A stretch of DNA of 64,000 bases, from assembly GCA_036936605.1 (NCBI GenBank), contig JAUPFV010000001.1, positions 151,280,187 through 151,344,186 of the forward strand. The letters are read 5' to 3'. Of this stretch, positions 44,950 to 57,549 are shown piece after piece (position 1 is the first letter of the stretch; every line of letters starts with the position of its first letter). This DNA comes from Limnanthes douglasii subsp. nivea (Eukaryota; Streptophyta; Magnoliopsida; Brassicales; Limnanthaceae). The notes below the pieces were generated by a model. The model did not search any database and was not told the DNA's origin. It worked only from the letters and a program-made list of their open reading frames with translations. Position numbers and translations under genes: made by a program.

Positions 44950-46637
44950 TTATAAGAAAAATAAAGTTTGAATAAAGAACAGTAAAAAAAACATAAGTAA
45001 AGTAGTTGCTTTGTTGATGAAAAGTTTGATGGAGGCTTGAGAAGTATCTGCCGCAGGTAACATCGGGGTGGTTCCATTGCTGTTGTTGAGTGGTGGTGCT
45101 GTGGTGGTAGGCATTATAGGAGCAGTTGGTACCGTGCCTGTGCCTGTGCTTGTGGGCATCCCTCCTACCGGAGTTGGCGTAAAAGGCATCCCTCCTGCTG
45201 TGCTGGAATTCCCAAAATATTGTCAGCTGATGTAATTTGGATTTGTTGATAGCATACTAATGATGTTTATAATTTTACAGAAATTATATGCAGATTCATT
45301 CAACTATACTTTTTAATTCATGTTGAAAGAGGGCTTGGCCTAGCTTAAGAAAATAGCAATGAATAAATAAATAAATAAATAAAATTATTTATATAAACAC
45401 TATAATTCCATGAAATTATTTATTTTGATGTGGTAATACTAAAAATAAAACTATATTGATTTATTAGCCTAGTCCAGTTATAAATTTTGAAGCTGGATCC
45501 TTTCAAGAATGTAAGGGCATGTCTTGGAGTAAAATAATAAAGGAACAAACACTAGTTAGACAAAACCAAAGTGGCTCACTTGGTTATTAGGAAGACTGGA
45601 AAAGATTAGGTAACCAATAAAGCATGTCTTGTCGAATGCATGTTTTATTGGTTAATTATCGTTAAAAACTTACAAATTTCACATAAATTCATATTTTATT
45701 GGTTAATTATCGTTAACAGATTTATTCTATTTGAATCCACACATATAAAAAAATAAATAAAAAATTATTGTCAGAATCAGAAGTGATAACACAACGGAGT
45801 ATGGCCCCTAAAGTAAGGTACATATATTATAGGGTTATGACAATACCTGCTACACTAAAGCAAGAGTTATCATAGACCGAACAACAGCTACTATAAAGTT
45901 TCTTAATAAGAGAACATAAATTTAGTCCGATCAGTCAATTGCTTTCTCGTCACAAACAAAACTTTGTTTTAGATTTGAATTTCATGATTATCCTATTAGA
46001 ATAAATCGGTTAAATGGAACTATCATAATTTTGCCACTAAATAGAAAACAACAGACAAGTTTTCTCTGAAACTAGATCAGTAATAGAAAAAATGGGTTGG
46101 TTTGCTCTTTCATAGGGTTGCTTTTGAACTTCTGGAAGCAAATCTTAGTCTATAGACCTATGGTACGTGGATGCTATAATCTTAACTAAGATGAAAAAGA
46201 AATTAACATACCTTAAAGAATTGGGGTACACACACGATCCATAACCTAAACAAATAAAGTATACAAATAAGTAACAAAAGATTATAGTAAATCAAAAGAA
46301 ATAGTAAAGCCGAAGAAGAAGACTGACTTGGATCAGTCTTGGCAATAGTAGCAGTGCCGGCGAAATCACATGAGCCAGGAGCCATGGCTCTTCGTTGGTA
46401 ATAGCTGTTAAACGCATAAGAGGCATGAGCCAAGAGTGTGTTTGGCAAAAAACAAAGACCATCAGACTGCAAAGCCACACAGTCTGCACCAGCCGCACAG
46501 GCATAGTCAAGACCCATCTGAAGCACTTGGTTGCTTATCTCACTTCTAGCCACGCACCAGCTTACTCCTTCTACACTGCTACGACTAAGACTGGTTGTTA
46601 TTATGAAACACACCATAACCACATATAATGATTTCAT
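44950..46637 (-). CDS. X8-domain, GPI-anchored callose-binding-like protein (PDCB type), three exons
   Basis: Exons (minus): 46637-46328, 46245-46212 (a 34-nt microexon), 45202-44950; all introns GT-AG and phases fit, giving 198 aa. Signal peptide (MKSLYVVMVCFIITTSLSRS), then the X8/CBM43 domain: WCVARSEISNQVLQ, LDYACAAGADC, GLCFLPNTLLAHASYAFNSYY and PGSCDFAGTATI; the microexon adds YGSCVYP with the sixth conserved cysteine. Next come a Pro/Thr/Ser/Gly-rich linker (TPTPVGGMPTSTGTGT) and a hydrophobic C-terminal tail (TTLLMFFLLFFIQTLFFL) typical of GPI attachment. The family binds (1,3)-beta-glucan, and several members sit at plasmodesmata. A CT-rich tract lies in the 5' leader (GA repeats at about 46690-46715 in window orientation). 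Confidence 0.92.
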
Positions 46638-46689
46638 TTTTAACCAGAGGGAGAAGTGTAATCTTGTGTTTTGGTTTTGTTTTAGTAAA

Positions 46690-46717
46690 GGTAGAGGTAG
46701 AGAGAGAGAGAGGGATA
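46690..46717. repeat. GA/CT tract in the 5' leader of the X8 gene
   Basis: A ggtagagagagagagaggga run about 60 bp upstream of the X8 start codon; on the gene's strand it is a CT-rich tract, a frequent feature of plant 5' untranslated regions. Confidence 0.6.
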
Positions 46718-46719
46718 GA

Positions 46720-47829
46720 GTGGAGGAAGCTTTTCTTTTGTTTCTTTTAATCTGTTTCAAACCTTTTCTTTTAGTTTGTACTACTCCCCATTTTTTTTTT
46801 GTTCTTGTCAATTCATTTCGGGTTGTGTTGAATGCTTTTTTGAATATAAGTACCCATCGTCACTTGCTTTACAGGTCTAGGTGGGTTTTTCGAAATCAAA
46901 CGGATATATAATGACTGACATATAAATATTTGTCTGAATTATTTTGTCTGTGTTTTATAGCTGTGCCTGTGTGTGTACCTTTTCTTTGGGTTAATGAGGG
47001 TTGATTTTCATTTATTTTTCTAAATTTCTATAATAAAATTTCTAATGGATTTAATTCTATTTGTTCTTGACTAGTGTTCTAGTAAATGTTATAAACGGTC
47101 ACAGCAGAGTTATATGTTATATTTATATATATATTTCAATTTTGTTATATAATTTTTTCAAAAAGTTGTAGATGAAGAACAATAAAGCTTGTAAAATTAG
47201 AAAGATGAAGGGATTATAGTTGTTTTTAGAAGAAAATACAATCTACTAGCTGTCGTTTTAGCCAAAGACCAAAACCGCACCACATCTAAAGAACACACCC
47301 TAAACAAAAAGATATCAAAACCCAAATTCAAAGAGCAAAATAATAATCGAACAACAATCTACAAACATTTTTTCTAAAAGATGTCTTCGGTTCAGATGCG
47401 GTGCTATATTGGTTGCTGAGACATTTTTTCCTTTCCATTAGTCGTTGTTTATATTAAAAATATTAATTGAGTTGCAACACAAGGGCTAGCTCAACCTAAG
47501 GGCCACCTAACCTTAAAGTTCTTACACAAATTTCCAAATTGAGAAATATAGATATTCTAAAAATTAAAAGCAGATTCATATTTATTCGGTAAAGTTATTC
47601 TCCAAATTTTCACCTACGATGAACATAGAGGTTTGGCCATTGAAACAATAGAAGGAGGAATCATAGATTTATCGGTTTGGAAACGAACCAAAAATCAGAA
47701 CAGGGCCGACTAACAAGGATCCGGAAGAACTTTTTAACATCTAGGACAAACTTACACGTACTTTGTTTTTGTAGCTTTTTAGGATTTAAGAGTTAATGTT
47801 AACTCTGAGATGAGGTAGCTTGTGTCCGG
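46720..47829. other. Upstream region of the X8 gene, no gene seen
   Basis: Holds the presumed promoter of the minus-strand X8 gene; a TATA-like tatttatatg on the minus strand lies at about 46920-46930. Otherwise AT-rich with no supported coding sequence, up to the 3' end of a LINE. Confidence 0.45.
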
Positions 47830-48468
47830 ACTTTCGAGGAAGCTAATTGCTCAGGAAGTTTGGTGTTCGAGCTTGATTGAAATCCAATTTTTTTGCTTGT
47901 CTTTAAATCTTTGTTATGCTATCCAATCTGCTACAGTATTTTGCTCACGAAAAATATGGATGATGTTCATTGTTGGTAGGAATAGCTTACTGCAGCAGTC
48001 GATAATAGGTTTTAAAAACCAAGGATAGCTTCCTCTGAGAATCATCTGGGGTAAAATGCTTGAATCAGTTTCTATATCAAGCATTTTAATACCCGTAGTT
48101 TGACAGATTAACAATCCATCAAATAAGGCCATGCTTTCAGCTATAGTATAGTTTTATTTTCCATAGAGTCTATCATATCCCGAGATGATTATTCCATTGT
48201 GATCTCTAATTAGACCACCGCCGCTTGATTCACCATACCTGCTACATGCCTCGTCAATGTTTACCTTGTATCTGTTAGGTTTAAGATTTTTCCGTTGAAG
48301 AGAGACTGAAATACATGATGTAATTAGGTGACTCACACAACCAATAGTATAAGCTATTCTACTGTCTCTACCCCAGTGAACTCTTTTAAGGAGGTAAGAT
48401 CTATCTAGACCAGATAAGATATGAATCACTTGACTGATCATAGAGCTTGACTTAGTATTTTGCTCCAT
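47830..48468 (-). pseudogene. RNase H domain of the minus-strand LINE
   Basis: RVT_3-type RNase H: KVNIDEACSRYGESSGGGLIRD (first Asp), AESMALFDGLL (Glu), DIETDSSIL (second Asp), FREQNTVADWIA (fourth acidic residue). A stop between 48130 and 48170 interrupts it. All four acidic positions are still present. Retention of an RNase H domain marks this plant LINE subgroup. Confidence 0.85.
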
Positions 48469-49755
48469 GTGCTTCTTGTTATTCTTAGAAGACCATATTA
48501 CCCAAGATTTTATTGCATGGATGATAGTTCTAGCATGGGTATTTGTTAGTAGACCAGTACCAGCTTTTGATTAAATGAGGAAGTATCATGTTCCTGTTGA
48601 TGTTAATTGTGAAAAGAGCAGCAAAGTAGTTCCAAACAATCTATGACCCATAACATTGAACAAACACATGATTAATGCTTACATCATCATTGTTCTTGCA
48701 TTTAGAGGTTAGTAGAAAGTTTTTCTTTTGATGAATCAAATCTATAGGGATTCAATTGTAGAAAGATCTCTAGAGCATTCCATGTTTTCCGGTATAGGTT
48801 TGATGTGTGATAGAATTTTACGTTTTCATGTATAAGTTTGATGTGTTGACTTTAGGTTTGATAGTACCCCAGGATTTCTTTGAGTTGAAGTTGTCATCAA
48901 GAGATATGGACCATTTGATTTAATCGGGTCTAGAGCTTATAGAGTTCTTCAATATCTCTGAGATTTGTGAGGGAGTAATAGAGATTTGAAGGATATCCAT
49001 ATCCCAAGAACCATCTGACCAATATTGCCTAACTTATGTACCTTCAATCCATGTTCAATTATGAGTTTCATTGAAGTATATGAACAAACTTTTAGTACAC
49101 CATCAATCCAGCCATAAATCAACTCTGCCATTTCAAAAAAGCCAAAATATATACTTGTCTGCTTTGTCTCTGACTTTTAGTAACCTGGACCAAACTTTAG
49201 AGCTTCTTGATGGTTTAGGATAACATATAGGATAATAGTTTTTGCAGTAAATTAAAGACATCATATTTTTCCTGTAGACTTCTCTGCTTCTGAATATAAA
49301 CCACGGTTTGTGAGAGAATGTTTCTTGAATGCCATCAATTCTTTTGACATTAAGGTCAACTTCTCCATATAGTGTACACAACCTATCCCAAATAGACCAA
49401 TGAATATCCTTACTGAATTCTTTAGTTCTCCATAGAAATTTATTGTAAATATTCTCAATTCTTTGGATCACCGTGCCAAGAATGGTATCATTTTGGGTGT
49501 TGAAAATATGGAAGGAAGTAAGAATTGATTGAACCAATGTTAATCTACCCCGAATGAAAGAAGTATTGAGTCTCATTCAAGTATCTTGCTTCTGATCTTG
49601 TCTATAAGATCATTAAAGTTGGAGATTACATTATTAGTGTTAATCATGTTTCCTAGATATTTAAAGAGAATATGGTTGTCTTTGGAGTTTAGAATTCTTT
49701 CCAATCCATGTGCTTTGTGTATTATCATTTTATCATAAACAATAAACTTTGATTT

Positions 49756-50603
49756 TTATATGTTTATAAGCTGACTAGAAATCTTTTGGTAGCGGTTTAG
49801 GAAGGAGTTGATCTGGTTTATTAAAGAAAGAGATCCATTGCTGAAAATTACAAGATCATCAGCGAAGGCAAGGCAATGTATCTTGACATTCCCTCTAGTT
49901 TTGAATATGTTGGCTTGATTTTCAAATGATATAGCTTTTAAACCCCTGATAAGATATTCTTCGGCAATTATAAATAGACTTGGAGATAGTGGGTCTCCCT
50001 GCCTCAGACTTTTAGTAGTTTTGGAGTAGCTTTTTATTTCACTATTAACCACAATAGAAGAGTAGACATTTTTATGCATTTTTCCATTAGGTTTAGAAAC
50101 TGAGAGTTAAACCCAATGGCTGTCATAACTTTGAGAAGAAACCTGTGATCAATCATGTCAAAAGCTTTCACCATATCTAGCTTGAGAATAACAATGGTAC
50201 CTTTATTTTTTCGGTTTAAGTCATAACAAAGCTCATGAGCAATCAAGATATGCTCATGAATGCTTCTTTCTTTAACAAAGCCCCCCTGTTCTTGTGAGAA
50301 TATTTTAGGAATAAAATTAGCAATTATGCAGTTGATTACTTTATAAATAAACCTGTTGAACATTGTAGAGATGTTAATTGGCCTGAAGTTTTTCCATGCT
50401 TTAGGGGAAGATGTCTTAGGGATTAGGCAGATAATTGTAAAGTCGACACCTTTAGAAATATAACAACCTTTAAAGATATATCCAATTGCAGCATATAGAT
50501 TTTTGGAGATGATAGACAAGCTAGAATTCCCTATCATAACCATCAGTCCATGCAAAACAATTTGAGTTAATAGATTTGATAATATTATAGATTTCAGAGT
50601 CAC
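49756..50603 (-). pseudogene. Reverse transcriptase of the minus-strand LINE
   Basis: Two overlapping open pieces give most of a non-LTR RT: IICLIPKTSSPKAWKNFRPI, SQEQGGFVKERSIHEHILIAHEL, IVILKLDMVKAFDMIDHRFL, then SLRQGDPLSPSLFIIAEEYL and the catalytic FADDLVIFSNGS. The frame shifts near 50040-50080. The order and the FADD box identify plant L1-type elements. Confidence 0.9.
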
Positions 50604-52540
50604 TTGGAATAACCATCAACATTGAATTCTCTTCTTCATTGATCATTGATGGAATAAGATCAAGATGGTTTTTAATGTCATCGAGCTAAGAATTTCCTGA
50701 CAGAAGATTCTTAAAATATTCAATTATTGAGTTCCTCATAGCTTCTTGATCATCTAACCATTTTGAGCCATCATATATTCTATTAATTATGTTTCTTTTC
50801 CTCATATTCTTCACAATATTATAGAAAATGCAGTATTTTTTCATTGTCTTTAAGCCAAGTAAAATTAGAATTTTGTTCCTAGTAGGAATCTTCTCTAACA
50901 AAGAGAATTTGATATTTTTCTTTGGCTTTATCCAAAAGAACTTTATCATCAATAGAATTTGACTCTTGAATATTGGCTTCACTTTTATTAATATCTTATT
51001 CAATCTATTTGATTGAGTCAAAGTTATTCCTCAAAACACTTTTGTTCCATATCTTAAGATTAGTCTTCAACCTCTTGACTTTATACCATAAGATTTACAT
51101 ATAACTGCCTATCATACTTCCAGACCAGCTTCCTACAACCATTTCCAAGAATCCATTATGCATAATATATGTTTAAGAATTTAAATGAAGAAATGATCTT
51201 CTCATGATTAGTAGATATAAAGATACTAATAGGAGATAATATGAGCATATTTTGGCCAAGTGAGTGACTTTGGTGGTATTGAAGTAATTGAGCCAAGAAT
51301 TATTGTAGAGAACCGTATTCAGACGCTTCCACTTTCTCCAATTTGTCCAGGTGAAATTAGGCCCAGTAAATTCAGCATCATTGAGCTTCCAACCTAGGAT
51401 CATATTGTTAAAGTATTTAGAACTTTTACGACAATGTGTAGTGCAAGATAGTTGCTCACTAGAATTTAGGATAATATTAAAATCTCGAAGAATATGTTAT
51501 TGCTTGGAATTGTCATCCATAGATTTTACACCATCACATAGAGCTGATCACAGATTCTAGAACTCTTAGCGTATACCACAATAACAATGAATTCCTTGTT
51601 AAAATGTTGATGATTTACTTTCAAATGAATAAACTATTCTTCATTAACAAGAGGCTCCATTATGTAATCATGGTTCAACATAACCCATATTTTATTGCTT
51701 AAATTTCCTATAAATCAGTTGTAGCCCAGTTTTTTTGTAATCATTTCAAGTTTAGAAGAGTGTACCATAGGATCTTGTAATGTTAGAAAATCTAATTTTT
51801 CAAACCTTTAGAGAGATTTCAGCATTCTTAGAGTTTTTTTTATTACCCTAACACTCTAGCATTACAATTTAATATTCAAATTTTCATTTATAGAAGTTAG
51901 AGGTATTTACAATTCCTTTGAGTTGTATTAGTTTTGATGAAATAAGACATTTTATACTCCAACCTTTCATCTTTCTAGTTCTTTTGCTTTCAACTCTTTT
52001 GAACTCTTTTTCTTTCTATTTCTTCCTGTTTACAGGTGAGTTTGGCAGAATACATGTAGTGGCTTTTGTTGGGGACAGAGGATCAGGGATGAATTTTTTA
52101 GCTTTATGGTTGATAGCAAATAACAACCCTTTGTTGATTGAATGCAATGCTTCTAATTTCAGGGTTATCGCCAATATTGGATGGAATAGGCTCATTGATT
52201 TCTGGAAAAGATGTCTTTATCATCTCCAGCAATGACATGGATATTTTTCTAAGTGTTCTTCTCAACAATTTGGGTTTGAGAAAGGTTAGTGGTTTCTTCT
52301 CTGGTTCTATTTGAAGCTGAATTTTCTTGTGCGGTAATAAGGTATAATCTTTGTTGCTGATGATGATTGATTTTAGTTTTAAGGCTTGGTTTTGGTTTAA
52401 GTCAGGATTGATGAGATTTGGTAGGTGTTTATTGATCATTGAGAGGTTTATGTTGAAGATTATAAGCTTTCTTGCAATTAATGTTACAATGACCAATGTG
52501 TTTAAGAAATAATCAACTCGTAAAATATTTGAAGGTGTTT

Positions 52541-53980
52541 AGAGCATTATTTGTACTGTTTGAGAATGCTAAATATGAGCATGTGCAAAGGGGTCAAAAT
52601 TCCATTGGTGATTTTTGGCAATCATTGCATACTCCAAGGGGTATCCATAAATTTTGGCACAAAAAATTCCATCGATAATTGTGAAATCCAAAAAATTTCA
52701 TTATTCTGAGGAGATTTTCCATATTTTAGAGGAAGAGGAAATAAATTGTAGGTATGGGTTGAAAGAATTCTTATTTAAAGGAAAATTACCAGTTGATAAG
52801 GATTTGGCTAAGAAATTGAGATTTAAAGCACGTGAATTTTATATATCTTATATACATTTTATACAAAACTCTTTAAGTCAACCATTGTTACGATGTCTGG
52901 GAAGAAATGAATCTCAAATAGTATTGTCTGAATTGCATGATATGGAGGGTCCGTTCATTATGGGTTCCAAACTTTAACTAGGTGAATACTTTTGGTAGCA
53001 TATTATTGACCGACTATCATCATAGATGCTAAAGATTTAGTTCAGATATATGATATTTGTCAAATATTTTCTAATACTATATACATACCAGTAGTACCGA
53101 TTGAGTCTATTTCTGGGGCACTTCCGTTTGATAGATATGGATTGGGTTTGCTCGGTCCTTTACCAATGGCTTCTAGAGGACGTCAGACCATTATTATTGC
53201 GGTGGATTATTTTTCGAAGTAAATAGAAGCTAAACCTTTATATGGAAACAGAGCAAAGGATGTTATCAAGTTTATTTTATCTAAAATTTGTTGTAGGTTT
53301 AAAGTTTCGAGGAAAATTACTACTAACAACGATCCATAACTCGAAAACGAAAAAATAAAAGGTTTCCATTCTTTATGAGGAATTAACAATTTTTTCGGCG
53401 CCTCTCCATTCTAAAGAAAATGGACAAGTGGAAGTGACCAATATGACTATTTTGGATGGTCTAAAAAAGGAATTTTATAAGGAGCAGTTGGGAAGTGGCC
53501 AAATTATCTTCAAGATGTGCTATCGGCTTGCCGAATGATGCCTCGAGTGGTAACTCATAAATCTCATTTTATCTTGGTGTACGAAATGAATGTAGTAAGT
53601 CATACAAAATCTATTATTCCATGTTATAGAGTACTTAGTTACTCTGAGGATGATAATGATGAAGCAAGTAGAGCATAACGTGACTTGATTTAGGAAAAAA
53701 ATGAAAGAAGATTTAATATACTCCATTACCAGACGTTAATGCGAATTAGGTATGCATCCATAGTCCGATGAAGAGAGTTTGAAGTGCGTGATAAGGTTTT
53801 AAGAAAGGTTTTATTGCATACTAAAGAGAAGAGGTTTAGATAGTTGGATCCAAATTAAGAAGGGCCATATTCATTAGTTGCAAAAAGTTAAGTATGGGAC
53901 ATATGGTTTGGAAGATCATGAAGAGATACCTCTACAACATCTTTAGAATATCGAACATTTGCACTTGTATTGGAAATAAT
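52541..53980 (+). pseudogene. Tat-type gypsy RNase H-integrase remnant
   Basis: Translation over shifting frames follows the integrase of the element at 26454-36790: an RNase H tail (ENAKYEHVQRGQNSIGDF), then DLAKKLRFKAREFYI, SQPLLRCLGRNESQIVLSELHDMEG (52870-52955), GLGLLGPLPMASRGRQT-like core near 53140-53190 with IIIAVDYFSK, a TTNNDP segment in place of TDNGP, and FSAPLHSKENGQVEVTN near 53400-53440. It ends with a KLDPN..GPYS-like C-terminus. It is older than the full-length copy and starts abruptly next to the LINE 5' side. Confidence 0.75.
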
Positions 53981-54299
53981 TTGTACGTATTAAATAAATA
54001 ATAACTCTGGTTCTCATGGTAATAACTGGTGACACACTCGTGGTTTCATAGGAAGTTTTTTAACAAAATATTTTTTTATCCGGATTTGATATATATACTT
54101 TGTTTTAGCCATATTTGTTTCTTCAAAGTTTGAGTAATTTTGAACGTGTTATGGTATTATTTGGTTTGTATTGAAAGAATGAATATTTATAAATAATCAT
54201 AATAATAATATAACATAGATAAACAAAACCTTTGGATATCAGATGAGGACTGGTCACCCTCAGTTTAATACGAGTTAAATGTAAACCATTAAAATTAAG

Positions 54300-56700
54300 C
54301 ATCTATGGTAAAACCTTTGTTTAACCATATTTTTTTTTCAAAGTTCGAGTTCTTTATTTTATTTAGAGTCTTCATATACATCAGATTCTTCAGGCTCATT
54401 AGGTTGGGCTACAATTTCTTTTGGTGGAAGTCAAGAATTAGAGATATTTTGGCCTCTTTCTCATGTTGCTTCAAAGTTTTAAGGCAATTGCTAGCACATT
54501 CGTTGACACCGGTCGTCGTAACTGCAATATTTTCTTTTTCAGCTTGCACCTTGAATTTTTCTAAGTCTTCGATGGCTTTTGTTCTGATTTTTTTGCTTTC
54601 CTTGTAGAATTTTTTAATTGCCTTAAGATTTGGTTTCTCATACTTTGGATCGGTTTCGTACTTTTCAGCCAAATTTTTCTTTATCTTGTTGGAACACGTG
54701 ATGTTATTTGACAAGTTCTCTTTGAGCAGATTCAACACATCTCTTGTTGATCAGAAAGTGAGTTCTTCAGAATATGATCTTTGATGGTTGTTAACTATAA
54801 ATTCTGGTGTTTGATTTTGAGGAGGATATTACCAGTGTGATCGAGATACTCCTGCTGATCTATGGGTGGGTTAGCTTTATAAATATGAATATCTTCTCTT
54901 TATTCATTATCTTTTGAAATGACAGGTGTTCGATTAAGAGATAAAATTGTAATAATTTTTTTGGAATAAAGGTTTTCCTTTTACTAGTGTTACTAGTTTT
55001 CTTGTTTTTCGAAGCAACATTTTCTTCCTTTTGACAGCATTAAGAGCGATAGATTCTTCGACTTGAGTGTCGGCCTGAAGAATGATTATTTCATCCTTTT
55101 GGATTTTTTTTTCGTCAATATTTTGGATGGCTCGCCTTTGGCTTTCCTTTTAACTTCATTAAGAGCCCGATTTTTTGCTGGGAGGAAAATTCGAGCATCA
55201 GGGGCAAGTAATCTCTATACAAAATTGGGCTGACCAGGTGGATCAATTAGCTTATAAGGTAGAATAATTGTCTCATGAGAGAGCTTTCATAAGTTACTTT
55301 GAACCAGATGTGGTGGATCGAAGCATTAATGGAACTCTTTTGACCATTCTTCTTTAGCCCACTAACTTAGTTGTGCAAAGGTCTCTTCGGAAACAAGCAG
55401 ACAATCTTAGAAGCACTTTTTAATTTCTATATTAAATAGTTAAATTAGATGAATACTAGTTATGAAATAACTTTGACAAGAAATTAAACTTACTTGTGCT
55501 CTTCCATTTCAAAGACAATATTTAAGGGTTCTCTGATGAAATATTTTTTCCGTTTTCTCAGCACCCACTAATGAAAAAGAATTTTTTTTTTCCATATATT
55601 GTCCGCTTCGAGGAGATTGTCGACTATCTTCGAGGTGTTCCCAAGGATGATTTAGTAGAAGTGAAGGTAGCTATTTTTCAACACGACCGTCTTCACCATA
55701 AGTTTCTCCAATATTAATTTTGGATAACATTGAAGCCATCATACAAAAAATAAGAATAACCACAGATTAGGGTTGTCCTGGGTCACACACAAGTCAATTA
55801 GTTTAAAATATTGAACGATGGAGAGATTCAATGGTAACCGAATGACCCAATTTAATATCTTCAGGTATACAACTAATTTATCTTGTATACATGATAATAA
55901 AGTATCTTATATAGTAGGAAGCCAAATTGAGACAAAATCAGGAATCTCTTATTACATTCAAAGTACATGCTCATTGAATTCCATAATTACTCATATTGAA
56001 CATCGCTGAGTGCAATAAGGTACTCTGCGAGTACTTGGTTGATATTGTTCCAAGGGTTACACCTAATTCGGCAAGAAGTGTAACAACTTCTTTAGATTTA
56101 TTTTTCCTTGGTTTTAGGGTTTTCTTCAAATCTCCCCATTGAGATTCGATTTCGGTTGTATCCATAATGATTTTCACCTCATAAATATTATCAATAGAGT
56201 CTATACTCGCTGTTGAATCATGACTTTCAGTCTCTTTGGAAAACCCATCAAGAAATTGTGGAGGACCCTTAACCAAATTTATGTCTATGGCTTTTGGGTT
56301 TGGGGATTCTAATATTGGATAATCATTCTTCAAAGGGACCATTTGTGAATCTTTTCGATTGTACTTGATCCTTTCATGGGAGGATTGGTCTTAACCTTTT
56401 TGGTTTTGAATTTTTTATTATTGTTTTTCTTTTGATCATGATGAATAACGTCTTTTCTTGGAAGCAGCTTGGTCTTTGGTATTATCTATCATGAGGAGTT
56501 GGGATTTTCAAACTTATTTTGAGAACATGATTTAGAGAGGATGAACTGTTGTAGGAAAATTTGGAGGAAAGTTTGAACATGTAAAGGCTTATGAGATACT
56601 ATCCCATCAAATTCTCTCTCTTCATCCCTTTGAGCGATAATTAGCCAATACCACCCATTTTTTATTCTAAACATAAACAAAAGGAAAATACTAGATTCAA
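54300..56700 (-). pseudogene. Antisense gene remnant of the second Tat copy
   Basis: Placed exactly as in the full-length Tat element: downstream of integrase, opposite strand. 54738-54409 is a lysine/glutamate-rich coiled coil (LKAIKKFYKESKKIRTKAIEDLEKF), the counterpart of 33725-33108. 56680-56489 (MFRIKNGWYWLIIAQRDEEREFDGIV) corresponds to the first-exon start MFTARNALIKGGWLNLSELEK...ERRIVVG, and 56342-55971 to the disordered segment after it. The central folded domain is not clearly seen. No intact ORF remains. Confidence 0.62.
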
Positions 56701-57549
56701 ATAAAATATTCGTTCAAATAATTACGAAGGAGTGACCGTGCTTGCTAATAAGAAGAAAAAACAAAGTGTGGATCAGTACAATGGTTTATGATGAGATATA
56801 ACTGAGAAATGGGTTTCAAGGTAGAAGGATTAAAAAATCTCTTTCTCTTTCTATCTCTAGATTTTGGTAGATGGTGAGTTATGAGAAAGAGAGTTGAAAT
56901 TCATAAGGGAGAGCTCAGAAGCTCAACTGGGTTTTGGAGAGAAGTTGGAGAGTCTTGAAAACTATCAAGACACGTCAATATTAAGCGCCTGAGGCTACTT
57001 GATGGGAAGTTTAATGGTTTCAACAGCTGTCAAAACATGTCAGAAATGTGATAATCACGGTGTGCGTAGTTAACAATATTAGAAACACCCCTTCTAGATA
57101 AATCTGAACTGAAATCATCCAAATATGAATTAAATCTAGTTATTTCTTATATTTATTCGCAAGGATTAGGGAGGCTACTAATAAGGGTGAAATTAATCTG
57201 ACCCAAATAATAGTTTAATATGGTAAAATGATTTATGTTTAATGTATATCGAATATTTTCGTAGAATAGAATCTTGAAGGGTATGAGACGAAATATAGAG
57301 TAAATATGTCGATACTTAGTATAATAATACGGTGAAGTATCTAATAGAACAGCACATATGTGTTCAATGAGACTTATTACTCCTATAAATAGGTGTACTT
57401 TTTCTTAGAAAAATATATACAATCATTACTTTTGACTTTTACTTTTGATAGTTTATCTCTCTACAATATTCATTACATTTTATCTATTTAACTATCTGAT
57501 TTATCTCATTATGAATATTTTTAGACTGATTATCGAATTTACTCTCCAT

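Larger units (their letters stand above)
47830..52500 (-). mobile_element. Decayed plant LINE with RNase H domain (minus strand)
   Basis: Reads right to left. ORF1 tail at 52496-52104 (low-complexity, N/K/L-rich); endonuclease end at about 51500-51170 (FTGPNFTWTNWRKWKRLNTVLYNNSWLNYF); RT at about 51020-49750; connection at 49576-48950; RNase H at 48468-47830. Several frameshifts and stops, but long open pieces survive (189, 147, 111, 107 aa), so it is less decayed than the plus-strand relative at 13333-19990. No clear 5' end, poly(A) tail or target duplication was located. Confidence 0.85.
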
